A stretch of DNA of 64,000 nt, taken from the NCBI GenBank assembly GCA_903813345.2, contig CAIIXF020000005.1, forward strand, positions 14,013,375-14,077,374, given 5' to 3'. The notes under the pieces were generated by a model that worked only from the letters and a program-made list of their open reading frames with translations, had not been told where the DNA came from and searched no databases. The position numbers were made by a program, and so were the translations under genes. This document shows positions 25,201 through 32,469 of the stretch, in pieces (position 1 is the stretch's first letter; each line of letters starts with the position of its first letter). This stretch comes from Owenia fusiformis. Its lineage: Eukaryota > Annelida > Polychaeta > Sabellida > Oweniidae.

Positions 25201-28200
25201 GGCCATGTTCTTGTGTTTCCAGCTTTATGTTACCCAATGGCCATGCTGTCATGTACTTGTAATGCATGAGTAAATATTGTTCTTGTGTTTCCAGCTTTAT
25301 GTTATCCAATGGTCATACTCTTATGTACTTGTAATGCATGAGTAAATATTGTTCTTGTGTTTCCAGCTTTGTGTTACCCAATGGCCATGCTGTCACGTAC
25401 TTGTAATGCATGAGTAAATATTGTTCTTGTGTTTCCAGCTTTATGTTACCCAATGGCCATGCTGTCACGTACTTGTAATGCATGAGTTAATATTGTTCTT
25501 GTGTTTTCAGCTTTATGTTACCCAATGGCCATGCTGTCACGTACTTGTAATGCATGAGTTAATATTGTTCTTGTGTTTCCAGTTTTGTGTTACCCAATGG
25601 CCATGCTGTCACGTACTTGTAATGCATGAGTAAATATTGTTCTTGTGTTTCCAGCTTTGTGTTACCCAATGGCCATGCTGTCACGTACTTGTAATGCATG
25701 AGTAAATATTGTTCTTGTGTTTCCAGCTTTATGTTACCCAATGGCCATGCTGTCACGTACTTGTAATGCATGAGTTAATATTGTTCTTGTGTTTTCAGCT
25801 TTATGTTACCCAATGGCCATGCTGTCACGTACTTGTAATGCATTAGTAAATATTGTTCTTGTGTTTTCAGCTTTGTGTTACCCAATGGCCATGCTGTCAC
25901 GTACTTGTAATGCATGAGTAAATATTGTTCTTGTGTTTCCAGCTTTGTGTTACCCAATGGCCATGCTGTCACGTACTTGTAACGGTGAACTGAAGGGAAT
26001 GCTGCAGTATGTATCCTTAATAGAAAAAAAATACAACATACATTGTACAAGCCAGATTTTGTCAAGCTTATACCTGAGCTATCTTATAAATAAACCCGAG
26101 GGTTCACTGTATATATATCTTGACTGGGATCCTTGGCTCACTTGCGGTACTGTGATATTTCAACCATCTGTGTGACCGGGGCAAACATTTTAACAATTCA
26201 ATATTCAACTTTCCTTGCTCAGTGCATGTCATGCTTTTATGATTATTCAAGCAACTGTGTAACTTGGGAAATCATTGGTATACATAATTTTTCAATATTC
26301 AATATTCAACTTTCCTTACTCAGTGCCTGTCATGCTACTGTGTTTATTCAAGCAACTTTGTGACTGGGGCAAACATTGGGATCCATAATTTTTCAACAAT
26401 TCAATATTCAACTTTCCTTGACTCTACTCAGAGAAACCAAGAAGGTAAAATAATTGTGATCTATGATGATGATGAGAGAAGGGCATCTAAAGCTGCTACA
26501 ACACTGGTAGAGAGAGGCTACACTAATCTGTTCATGTTATCAGGAGGTAAGTTCTGTATATGAGTATTGTGTAGTTTAGGGTGGCATAGAGTGGTGACAG
26601 GTCATCTCAACCCCAAGTTAACTCATCCCAGTAAAACTCAACCCCAAGTCAACTCAACCCCAGTAAAACTCAACCCCAAGTCAACTCAACCCTGTAAATC
26701 TCAACCCAAAGTCAACTCAACCCCGTAAAACTCAACCCCAAGTCAACTCAACCCCAGTAAAATTCAACCCCATTCAATTCTACATTTCGGGCTGAAAGGT
26801 TTCTCATTTAGGAGACAATGGGATACAGATAATGTGGCTGCTCAACTGTGGCAACACCTTAACCAACCAACTATATCAACCAAGAAATATAAGTGTATCA
26901 TAACAGCCTCTGTTTTTGTAACTGATTTCTGATGTTACACTTTTGTATTTGCAACTGAGTTCTGACATTTTGTCATCTTATACCATGTTTTAGAAAATCA
27001 ATTTCCGATCAAAGTGTGTTCTATGGATTGTGAGTTTGTATGTGCATGGTTCCTAGGTACCAATCATTCTTATTTCTCATGAGCTTATATGATCATAATA
27101 CATAACCTTAATCTTCATAGACGGTCTAGACATTGACCTTTCTGGCCTTAAAATATGGTTGGGTTTCTTGTCAGGAACCATGCATATTCAATTTCATTAC
27201 AATGGTCAAGTTTTTTATTTATTATTTATTTTAGGAAGAGACAGACACAGAGATGAACGAATGGATATACATACCACCTGTTATTAAGCAATTTAGAACT
27301 GTAACACCAATATGTTTTTTTCTAGGTCTAAAAATGGCATGGAAATCATTCCCCAAGGGTCTTATCACAGGGACAGTCCCTTTCAGTATCTCCAACCAGA
27401 AAACCAAACAAGTTCTCCCTGCCACGCAAAAAGAGTTTGACAATGATGATATAGATGAACTACTGCTACAACTTGACAACGTATTAGAAGATAAAAGTGT
27501 AGGAAGTGAGTACTATATACAGTCAGCGGTAATCCACTCTAGCGTCGCTTTGAAATACGACAGTTGTGCGTCACATTTTTTTGCAAAAATATTTCTTATT
27601 TTCGTTGTATCCACTCCCTCATTTCTACATTATATCTGCGCATGCTCACATATTTAATTAGCACAACAAAATAAATAAATGGCTCCTGACAGCGAATTGT
27701 CAACTCGTAAGCTTTTCAGCTAATTTCTACATTTTTCAAGATGAATTTCATAATATGCATAGTGTCGAGTGGTCGAATCATGTTTTAGAATATTGAAGGT
27801 GTTGTTTTTTTCGAGGGGAGTGCGCAGGAGATTGAATCTGAACGAAAGACACCAGGTCGTAACAGAGACACTTGTTTGTCGTGTTAGCATGCTACGCATC
27901 TGGGCTCATCTGTGTACATCATTATTTGCGACACTTACAGTTCACATACCAGGGGACACTTGAGTGGATTACCACTGACTGATATAAGAACATGTACACA
28001 ACCTAGCTCCAGAAAATATAAATATGTTTGATTATTTCAAAATGTTTGAAAGATCTAGATTTTTATGTCACCACCACAACCTTTTTGAGGTGGCGGTTGG
28101 TCTTCAGCAATCGGTAGTTGGTGTCGGCATCTAAAACAAGTGGCAGGTGGTGATATTTTGCATGTTAATGCCTTGTTTATCTTTGTAAGATTTAAGTTTT

Positions 28201-28490
28201 TATAGTTTTGCTGGATTTTCGTTATTTAAGATACATAACCAGATATTTAGCTTTGGGAAGAAAACTTCAAACGACAGAGATCGTGATAGTCAAACTTCCA
28301 CGATATTGATATACAGTAAGTTGACAGAGTTGTTTAAGCAAGTTTTTATGTCTAGTCAATACATGTTCCTTTTTATTTATTTTTAGGTCGATTAAGTTCC
28401 AGATCAAGGACAGGGGGTGCGTCATCAATGTCCAATCAGACAGCTAGGTCCAATATGACTAACAGGTCAACACGACCTGCCTTCAAGTGA
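1225..28490 (+). CDS. CEP41: CEP41 (centrosomal protein 41), 3' eight coding exons, 5' incomplete
   Basis: Coding exons: 1225-1286, 2314-2380, 11989-12139, 12760-12905, 25943-26010, 26432-26546, 27326-27505 and 28387-28490 (TGA). All introns are GT-AG and phases match throughout, giving 296 residues (human protein about 373). The first exon reads [20 protein letters not shown], as in the conserved CEP41 N-terminal region. A rhodanese-like domain follows ([11 protein letters not shown], then [49 protein letters not shown] and NLFMLSGG). The tail is Ser/Arg/Thr-rich and ends RPAFK. In vertebrates CEP41 is a centrosome and ciliary basal-body protein needed for axonemal tubulin glutamylation; that role is known for the family, not shown here. 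Two protein genes and a transposon sit in its introns. Three of its acceptors abut tandem repeats. Exon 5 (25943) is the last copy of a 72-bp array, and an element lies 14 bp after the exon-7 donor. Confidence 0.93.
1915..2040. mobile_element. Small fold-back (MITE-like) repeat
   Basis: The segment around 1930 (AATATGATATTGGC) recurs inverted near 2003-2017 (GCCAATATCATATTTGC), with further pairing between AGAAAATAT and ATATTTTC. This makes an imperfect hairpin of about 115 bp in the first CEP41 intron of the window. No coding capacity. It resembles a MITE, but no target-site duplication is clear. Confidence 0.45.
2381..4670. other. CEP41 intron, no gene seen
   Basis: AT-rich intronic sequence with no supported exon. 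It holds a GACCTT/AAGGTC-type dispersed repeat near 3600-3720, related to the arrays at 5915-6340 and 39240-39420. An AT-rich stretch dominated by TAATTAGC and TTAATTAG words lies near 4300-4450. Confidence 0.5.
4671..9855 (-). CDS. Secreted LDLa-containing protein resembling extracellular haemoglobin linker chains, nested antisense in CEP41
   Basis: Six exons on the minus strand: 9855-9698 (ATG), 7205-7096, 6681-6614, 6475-6418, 5722-5536 and 4878-4671 (TGA). All junctions are GT-AG and phases are consistent, giving about 262 residues. Residues 1-22 form a signal peptide ([18 protein letters not shown]). Exon 2 is a charged, helix-prone coiled-coil segment ([19 protein letters not shown]). 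Residues 93-131 form a complete LDL-receptor class A module with six cysteines and the calcium-site motif DCLDGSDE. The remaining 130 residues look like a beta-rich domain with W147/C151, [19 protein letters not shown] and a late cysteine (KKVC). The order coiled coil, LDLa, beta domain is that of linker subunits that assemble annelid erythrocruorins and chlorocruorins. I infer a linker-like protein; the C-terminal match is from memory of the family pattern and is weaker than the LDLa call. The gene lies wholly within the CEP41 intron 2381-11988. Confidence 0.72.
5300..5440. repeat. Dispersed repeat family R1 (ends in a TGTCACCAC / GTGGTGACA motif), copy 1
   Basis: About 130 bp with GTTTGGCAGTTGATG and related words, ending GTGACATTTTGCATGTTAATG then CCTTGTTT. 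Near-identical ends recur at 12365-12470, 28065-28180, 57840-57910 and 59262-59395, with fragments at 6357-6395, 11944-11975 and 36853-36875. No coding capacity. It is a short dispersed element (SINE or MITE); I cannot tell which. This copy lies in the last intron of the linker-like gene. Confidence 0.6.
5915..6340. repeat. Imperfect tandem repeat of GACCTTCAATGACCTTCTC / AAGGTCAAAAA units
   Basis: Three to four degenerate copies of a ~130-bp unit carry GACCTTCAATGACCTTCT, AAGGTCAAAAAGG, a CTTGCTTCAAATTGACC block and AAGTTCTCAAAAGTTCAAAT. It lies within an intron of the linker-like gene. Related sequence occurs near 3600-3720 and 39240-39420. Confidence 0.6.
6701..6850. mobile_element. MITE family M1 copy 1 (TIR with GTCACATTTG-)
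   Basis: About 150 bp, beginning GCCTTGGTCACATTTGCTC and ending GATCAAATGTGATTGGGGC, so the ends are inverted repeats. Internal words CCGTAGCTTCACAAAA, TATAGAAAAT and TTCTCTTGATTTTGAGAAGC recur in the copies at 10970-11130, 32470-32627 and 58821-58999. It sits about 20 bp upstream of the acceptor of linker-like exon 3. Non-coding. Confidence 0.7.
7206..9697. other. First intron of the linker-like gene, no other gene seen
   Basis: AT-rich intron between coding exons 1 and 2 of the antisense linker-like gene. It contains a poly-C run at about 8914-8927 and a short (TTCAA)n run near 9558-9575. No coding exon beyond the rejected 25-nt candidate at 7396-7420. Confidence 0.5.
10278..10425. mobile_element. 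MITE family M2 copy 1 (TIR ACATCCTATAATTTT)
   Basis: Ends are ACATCCTATAATTTTTGTGA and TCACTCAAAATCATAAGATAT, imperfect inverted repeats. The interior reads GATATCATTTTAATC, TGCACTCATTTGCTATGCTC and GATATCAGC. A second copy with the same order and better-preserved ends is at 51688-51846. Non-coding. Confidence 0.65.
10970..11130. mobile_element. MITE family M1 copy 2
   Basis: It runs from TTTGATCCGTGGCG to CATAGAGCAAATGTGC, with internal GCTGTAGCTTCCCAAA and GTAGATTTTCTATATCGAT. Opposite orientation and ~160 bp, as for the other three copies. No open frame. Confidence 0.65.
11405..11790. repeat. Dispersed repeat R2, copy 1
   Basis: About 380 bp, beginning AGACTAGATGCGAGTAGAAA and ending in CACCTACTGGCATCTGAGTA. 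The same sequence is found at 41269-41330 and again at 42105-42485, where one copy is split by a ~770-bp insertion. No coding capacity seen. Confidence 0.65.
12365..12470. repeat. Dispersed repeat family R1, copy in the CEP41 intron after exon 3
   Basis: It has CACCACAAGTCTCAAAC, then GTTGGTGGTTGGCAGTTGG, and ends GTGATATTTTGCATGTTTAT. It matches the order and end of the other R1 copies. Confidence 0.6.
12561..12749. repeat. 20-bp tandem repeat that runs into the CEP41 exon-4 acceptor
   Basis: Nine exact-length 20-bp units of consensus TCTGTTTTGAAACACAAATG lie in register from 12561 to 12740. A partial tenth unit (TCTGTTTTG) then supplies most of the polypyrimidine tract of the acceptor TCTGTTTTGTCTTTTATAG. 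Exon 4 of the window starts at 12760. Unit 8 is the most diverged. Confidence 0.95.
15151..15270. repeat. Short perfect-arm inverted repeat
   Basis: GTTATGTCACTATCGTGGC near 15154 pairs with GCCACGATAGTGACATAAAC near 15248-15267. Between them lie inverted ATATATGCCCGAG / TGATATATGGCCCGA-type words. It is immediately followed by the nested MITE at 15271. Confidence 0.75.
15271..15522. mobile_element. MITE nested inside the inverted-repeat complex
   Basis: About 250 bp with ~20-bp terminal inverted repeats: TATAACATACCTATGATGAT at the left and its complement ending at 15522. TTATAA at both edges is compatible with a short TA-rich target duplication. The interior is GC-richer (GCGGGCGCGGGC) and non-coding. 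Confidence 0.8.
17377..17720. other. Intergenic-like intron sequence, nothing recognised
   Basis: Between the inverted-repeat complex and the 120-bp satellite. No gene, repeat family or regulatory site could be supported. Confidence 0.4.
17724..18106. repeat. 120-bp satellite array, left part (interrupted by transposon)
   Basis: About three units containing AAGTAGAACACCTCCTTAAA, AGTAGAACACTTTTAAGGG, TGTTTGACTTTGC and TTGTATTATCAGATTATGC. The array stops at CACCTCCTTAA (18106), where the transposon begins. It continues in the same phase at 21185. Confidence 0.92.
18742..20280 (-). CDS. DDE-type transposase (Kolobok-like, inferred)
   Basis: An uninterrupted 512-residue frame starts at the ATG at 20278-20280 ([16 protein letters not shown], an NLS-like start) and ends at 18742. 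The frame is open for 46 more codons upstream, but a strong acceptor (TTTTTTATTTTTCAG) ends two bases before this ATG, so the extension is probably intron. Likely catalytic blocks are [17 protein letters not shown] (first D), [16 protein letters not shown] (second D) followed by [14 protein letters not shown], and a C-terminal [20 protein letters not shown] block with an E. These follow the layout of an animal transposase family with TDRH.QI, DVWH.KG and FAPKR blocks. The frame is intact. Non-coding 5' exons are annotated separately. Confidence 0.85.
   Translation of the reverse strand: MDTNGPPPKKRKQFRKNIDCYFASKVELDNFNARIASFKSATGISSMQDIITTLLDHAEPSVCDSEGTSTPINFQPFYTVGKDISKSEKPVLTCSTALQKLIDTVFYMIDSKKIKSPPQITLESTYIHVGIYSLDSKHQTLKWKSSPYLYDNPTGTANPRFLLNVKAAQSFLSSGLLLDQYNRFAESLDIGQLPRSLIDVCKPVMSEAASQMRFLSISECLQVASNDSPDGLTIETDATYSACRNATHSNTFAIDHSTHQIVASEVISRSICVTAQQHEAVATKKIYEHFKSNDVKIKCNIHDHNQQISKIIKDENVNEQLDLWHVIKSVMKKFSKISKGTKTNIGKTWHPQLFDKADGVKNHFIYSIMNCGGDENNLTDSLDAIPLHYQGNHDNCRLSSPCNKNRSYQPSRVIITNPDAIRLLIDFVTDSIVYKKPHLVLSGLSTFYIEAANGALCSFAPKKQSFGEVAYRFRTDLFILDWNENVNRKQHRVPTPKDDGTPREGLGKIKKS
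20586..21090 (-). promoter_or_regulatory. Transposase promoter and two non-coding 5' exons
   Basis: On the minus strand a TATA box (TATAAAAGG, about 21115-21123) lies 30 bp upstream of a likely start near 21090. Exon 1 ends at 21027 with the donor GTGAGT. Exon 2 is 20676-20586, with acceptor ATATTTTCAG and donor GTAAGT. The next acceptor is at 20283-20282, just before the transposase ATG. All three frames through exons 1-2 into the ATG are closed or out of phase, so these exons are probably 5' UTR. Confidence 0.65.
21185..21880. repeat. 120-bp satellite array, right part
   Basis: About six units with a period of exactly 120 bp (compare 21241 and 21361) contain AGTAGAACACCTCCTTAAAG, GGGTGTTTGACTTTGC, TTTTCTTGAGTAGATTCTAT and TATCAGATTATGC. 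Later units diverge and the array fades after 21880. Together with 17724-18106 it forms one array of about nine units. Confidence 0.93.
21881..22526. other. Sequence upstream of the fucosyltransferase, no gene seen
   Basis: AT-rich, with no supported exon. It may carry the fucosyltransferase promoter, but I see no clear TATA box or initiator. Confidence 0.4.
22527..23840 (+). CDS. Alpha-(1,3)-fucosyltransferase (GT10), single exon
   Basis: A 437-residue open frame. Family marks in order: [20 protein letters not shown] (residues 201-220), [20 protein letters not shown] with VDIYGRCG (241-272), the donor-binding core [19 protein letters not shown] plus [13 protein letters not shown] (298-330), and a C-terminal CxxC (FFKCALCEA). 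Residues 61-80 form a hydrophobic signal anchor (type II Golgi membrane protein). Several Met codons precede it. Met49 (22671) leaves a 12-residue cytosolic tail like other family members and may be the real start. The enzyme would transfer fucose from GDP-fucose to GlcNAc in N-glycans or similar acceptors; the exact linkage cannot be told. The gene is intronless and lies in sense orientation in the 13-kb CEP41 intron. An AATAAA occurs at 24052-24057. Confidence 0.93.
   Translation: MMYIINTFNIQNSVLPEHTMFIDAINKKMPWSQLYCPKRIYSRSLFYCMVQYVKRMIGIKSLYILGSLSLVLTSLMVMYTTFPDVQLTQLFHNKRQEFQRDYSKNSNSTTCLILVWTLWCTHTYRHVGYVFGNCSESRCEMTVDKTRINDAAAVIFWGQSEEFVSGDIPAYHAPSQIWVFVTREAVLRGYFQKMNFAKTRFAINRTMTYKLDSDIPWPYGYMTSQPGQMHELKRKPRIATWLVSHCDAQSMRMSYVKDLQRYVSVDIYGRCGNHSICSRDTKKDRDGCMKYLSDSYMFYIAFENSDCKDYITEKVWTNALLHKMIPVVRGRMTNFSAHLPPGSFIHADEFATPELLGRYLMKVHSNPTLYSKYHAWRKTMSIQAAGQTFFKCALCEAIHRFRASQEKKTVDLLEFLDDRNQCFKYRSDLEEKFFKTV
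23841..24655. other. Downstream of the fucosyltransferase, nothing recognised
   Basis: AT-rich DNA with a possible polyadenylation signal AATAAA at 24052-24057. No exon or repeat could be supported before the 72-bp array. Confidence 0.4.
24660..25980. repeat. 72-bp satellite of CEP41 exon-5 acceptor plus 40 bp of exon, 19 copies
   Basis: The unit has 32 bp of intron (TGCATGAGTAAATATTG, then TTCTTGTGTTTCCAG) and 40 bp of exon (CTTTGTGTTACCCAATGGCC, then ATGCTGTCACGTACTTGTAA). Nineteen copies of the exon part are seen. The last, at 25943, is the real CEP41 exon, which continues CGGTGAACTG; the other 18 continue into the next unit. All keep the CAG acceptor. Copy 8 (about 25191-25218) is shortened. 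Copies 5 and 10 share the same rare changes (TTATCCAATGGTCATAC), showing a 326-bp higher-order duplication. Long reading frames through the array come from the 72-bp (24-codon) period and are not genes. Confidence 0.97.
26194..26431. repeat. ~102-bp repeat triplicating the CEP41 exon-6 acceptor
   Basis: The word AATATTCAACTTTCCTT starts at 26200, 26301 and 26403 (periods 101 and 102). In copies 1 and 2 it is followed by GCTCAG or ACTCAG. In copy 3 it leads to the true acceptor GACTCTACTCAG at 26431. The intervening CATGCT...TTATTCAAGCAACTNTGT and GGGGCAAACATTGG words repeat too. Confidence 0.9.
26617..26775. repeat. ~31-bp minisatellite (CTCAACCCCAAGTCAACTCA)
   Basis: About five copies of a unit with CTCAACCCCAAGTCAACTC followed by AACCCCAGTAAAA. 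It lies in the intron after CEP41 exon 6, about 70 bp from the donor. Non-coding. Confidence 0.9.
27520..27981. mobile_element. 462-bp element with 20-bp TIRs, 14 bp after the CEP41 exon-7 donor
   Basis: The left end CAGTCAGCGGTAATCCACTC and the right end (complement CAGTCAGTGGTAATCCACTC) match at 19 of 20 positions. ATATA flanks both sides (27515-27519 and 27982-27986). The exon donor is at 27506, so the insertion lies almost against the splice site. The interior has no recognisable protein. Confidence 0.85.
28065..28180. repeat. Dispersed repeat family R1, copy
   Basis: It begins ATGTCACCACCACAACC and ends GTGATATTTTGCATGTTAAT then GCCTTGTTT, with GTTGGTGTCGGCATC between. Same family as at 5300-5440 and 59262-59395. 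Confidence 0.6.
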
Positions 28491-29277
28491 AAATGTAAGA
28501 ATCTGTCAATTTAAATTATCAGTATGAACAATGAATCATATTATAAGTTTGAGCCAGCCAAGATAAGATCGATCACATCAATTGAGAAATTAATATGGGT
28601 TATTGTTTTAATGCTAGTTGATTGAAATGATGGTCACCAAAAATGGATATAGTCTTTAGGACCATTGCAACTCAGGTGATATTAACTCTAATTTTATTAA
28701 ATAAACCAGAAATTCAATATGTTTTAATATACAAGGGTGTATGATAATTATTTTTTATTATATATATGGGCAGAAGGGTTATTGAGCAAGTGACATACTG
28801 CAATTGTTAGAAACTATTAGATTCTTTTGCTGAATTATTGTTGGCAGCCATCTTTAAAGTCGCATTATCACCTTGACTGGTGGCAGCATTTGTCGTTCTT
28901 TTAAATGCAAAAACGCACAATTGATATACACGTACATGTTTACATTTTGTTATTTCAGCTGACTAACAGTCACCAATCCCGTCCAATACAATTGTATATA
29001 AGCACTCATCCAGTATTTGAGTATGTTGGAGATGACAACATATCAGCAACACATGTACTCTTGCACAACTGTACTACAGCTCATGTCCATCTGTACTACA
29101 GCACCTGTACTCCTGTGCATCTGTACTACATGAAATGTACTTAGCAACTGTACTATGTCATGTACACCAGTACTTAGATGATACTCAAATCCAGTTTAAT
29201 GGATATTTCTGTGTAAAACACTCACTACATGTCTCAGATGATACACAACACTAGACTAGATCACATTTTTGTTACTA
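28491..29277. other. CEP41 3' UTR region
   Basis: Downstream of the CEP41 stop. An AATAAA lies at 28700-28705. A possible 3'-UTR intron runs from GTAAGA (28495) to the acceptor TTGTTATTTCAG (about 28959). A GTACTACA/TCTGTACTA-rich stretch lies near 29060-29160. No other gene seen. Confidence 0.45.
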
Positions 29278-29343
29278 CAGGGTGTTCATAAAAACACATC
29301 AGTTCTAGTTTAAAAGATGTATCTTCAATATATGGACACCCTG
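29278..29343. mobile_element. 66-bp TA-flanked mini-element (CAGGGTG family)
   Basis: It starts CAGGGTGTTCATAAAAACAC and ends TATGGACACCCTG, flanked by TA on both sides (29276-29277 and 29344-29345). Terminal CAGGGTG inverted repeats and TA duplication fit a Tc1/mariner-type MITE. Relatives are at 48182-48245 and 52489-52562. Confidence 0.75.
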
Positions 29344-29399
29344 TACAATTTTACTATAAAATTGCAACTATTGAATATGTATTTAAAAATATATATATT

Positions 29400-30685
29400 C
29401 ACACTACCCTACCACGTGACCACGTTTAAAAGGGAAACAGGGTACAGCTAAGTTGCAAATGGAGGACGTGGGTTTAATTTCATATTTCTGAACGTAAAAT
29501 ACATTTTACATTTATTTCTAGTATTCTACCAGACATAGAATTGATTCATCGAGCAGTTTGTAGAATATTGTTGGCAAAAAACCACTATAGGCAAAGATAG
29601 ATAATAGTGGGCGCAGTGAAGCAAAACTCAATGCAATACACGATACATTTCAGTAAATCTATCAACGTACAGGGAGCATGTAAGTTTCCCTTCGAAAATG
29701 TTACATTGATATGTAACAAAAAACCCAGTTAACTGTTATTTAACTGCGTGTCATCGTGTTATATGTGGATACATTTTCCAAGATGTTATTCAACTGTATT
29801 TTTGTGAATTAATTGTTTTTTTTAAATCTTAAGATGCAAAAAACGTCGTCCCAGAAATGTATCTTTACTTTGCTGTAAGGCATAACATATTGTGAAACAT
29901 TTTTCCTCTTGTCACAAACAGGATAATGTTTGTTTCGAGGTGTCTTGTGATGAGCGTTTCATGATTAAATGCAAAATCACTGGAGCAGATACCATCCAAA
30001 AACATCTGACATTCAACACGTCATCTAAGACTACATCGATCTGGTATTCGTTTTTTTACAATAATAGAGAAATACGATGTCATATCAGCGCAACAGCAAA
30101 TCGTGAAGAACAAAATGCTCTCAAGTCGTGGCATGATGGTATTTTGAACAAAATATTTTAAATGATCGGTTTTTGAGAACGGTAGTGAAGTAAGACCATT
30201 CAAGGGGTTATATAAATCTACAAAATAATGTTTACTTTATTTGGATTAAATAACAATTGATGACACCTCAAAGCATCAACAGGCGGCCTTTTTAGCATTA
30301 TTTTCATTGTTTGCAACGTAAATGTACATGAGATCGGGACATAGTATGTCTGTATAATCAGCTTACTTTCTCGCTCCCTGTACTATTGAGCAATTTACAT
30401 TCCTTGTACCCTGTATTGATCAACTTTTGCAACTGTGTACCGTGTACTATGACATATCAAATATTTTAAAATTTAAAACGATATTATTTACATTCTTTCT
30501 TCAACTATCTTTTAACTTGGAACATGGACTTCACTATTGCACCACTGAAGTTCAGCGAATAGCAATATTGACTCACTACGAGCACCAAACGTATTAACCT
30601 TTTGACTAAGCAGTCGAAATACTCAAAAGCGACGTGGTTGAAAGCCAAGAAATTCGCGCATGCGCTATCGAGGTAGGGTAGTGTG
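29400..30685. mobile_element. 1286-bp transposon with CACACTACCCTACC TIRs
   Basis: Perfect 14-bp inverted ends (CACACTACCCTACC) are flanked by ATATT on both sides (29395-29399 and 30686-30690), which fits a 5-bp target-site duplication. The interior includes an 89-codon frame (29892-30161) with no recognisable domain. A second inverted pair (GTACAGGGAGCATG near 29668 and TCGCTCCCTGTAC near 30372) lies inside. Probably non-autonomous; superfamily not assigned. Confidence 0.85.
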
Positions 30686-30690
30686 ATATT

Positions 30691-32469
30691 CTAGACTTTG
30701 AAATATATATATGTGCTTGTATGTGATATTATTTTGTAACATAATCATAATTTTAAAACCAAAGGGAACCAGCTACAGAGAATTTTAAAAATTTGGACGA
30801 GTTCTTTTTGAAATATGTGACCTTACAGTTGAGGTTTTTTTCATGTTATCAATTTATTTCTAATTTAAACAATTACAATCAATGATAACTAATTGCTATT
30901 GAGATATAAGCGATACTTCTCTGTTCTGCATGTATTGTGTTCTTCTCATCTTAGAAATACATGTATACCGTGAAAGAAAACTTTTCTTTCCTTTGGTTTA
31001 TATCTGTTTGATTTTATTTGTTGCATAGATGTGTAGAACTATTGCATAGAACTATTTTGAATTTGAGTAGAAGGATTCAATATGACAGAAGTCTATGCAT
31101 TGCCCTTTGATGGTTTATCCACTTGCATGTTAATGTTGCAAAAACTATGATATTGTTTGAAGATTTTATTAATGTAAATAAATGTATACAATAATGATAT
31201 CTAAAATGTAGATGTGTTGTTTTTTATGAATAAATTAAACTGGTATTTTTATTGGAACCAACAAAGTTGATATGGGAATATAATTGAGCCCTTCTAGTAA
31301 GGATGTCACGGGCGATACAATTTTGCATAAAAAGTTAAGATGAGTGTTTTTTTGTTGCATCGAGTGATTGCATAAGCGACAGCATCCAGTGATAAACTGC
31401 ATCAAGTGTTCAGTCGACAATATTACAGTGTCTTGGATAAGGAAGAAGGGATTGTCCTTTACCCTTCCGAGACCAAAGTCCCTAGGGATGAAGACACTTC
31501 TGGGATATTGTTACATCCCTAAATTCCCTACTGTTTGGACATCGATAATATCTCAAATATCATATATCCCCAAGACTCCTTGCCTCACGTTTTTAAATTT
31601 ACCTCGCATATTCATAGCTCCTGGCTATGCCCCTGTCATGAAAATGAACTTTCCGATATACCAACCCAAGACCCTCACCCAAACAGAACCCATAACATAA
31701 CATAATTCTATTTCTTCAAATACATGAACAGAACAAAACATTTCTTCTTAAATTGCTCTATTTCTAATTTTAAACTACAAGTACAAAATGAACAGTAAAA
31801 AAATATTTGTTGGAATACTGATGTTTACAAAAATCCCTGACTTAAATTGACAAATCTTGCCATCATGTTTTAATATGTACAGTTGAACTAAATACTAATG
31901 TAATATAATACAATAAAAAAGCACCAACTCACATCAGAATGAAACACTGAACTAGATGTTCTTACTAGAAAATAAAAGATGTTCACAGACTCCATTTTAC
32001 ATGACTATCAAATAAGTTATTTAATAGTCATGTAAAATGTCATGTTAAATAACTGTAAATGACTTAGTGCAGTTCATATGACTATCAAATTGTATGTTGA
32101 AATAAAATAAGTGTTTTCATTTCTCATACCTTCAGTTAGTCTTTTCCCAGACTGAGGTTTGCATAAGGTTTGCTGTCAAATTCCCTACCCTGGAGCAACA
32201 TACTGAGGAATTTTTGTACCCTGGTAGCAATTATAGCTGGTCAAATAAAGTCAAGATTTCTATTCCCACGAAGGAACCCCCTTTTGGGCTTGGAAATAGG
32301 TAATAGGAGTGGGGACTAATGCAGGACTAAGCATTCACTGACCTATTGTGCATATAAATGAAAAACCAACAGTCTACCACGCAGACCCTAAGAAAAGTCT
32401 AAATACTTCAATTTTCCTGGACTAAACTGTACATTTAAATATGTGTATGTACAAACACCTTTTACTAAT
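30691..32469. other. Intergenic region between CEP41 and PCED1 ends
   Basis: AT-rich, with no gene supported. A perfect 15-bp-arm hairpin (ATTTTACATGACTAT ... ATAGTCATGTAAAAT) lies at about 31994-32037. The stretch 31370-31700 is more GC-rich, but I cannot relate it to a known gene. Confidence 0.4.

Noticed and set aside
24645-26065. Several open frames of 70-112 codons with the repeated protein motif [20 protein letters not shown] (both strands)
   Set aside because: They arise because the 72-bp satellite has a length divisible by three and lacks stops in some frames. They do not carry their own start context or family match.
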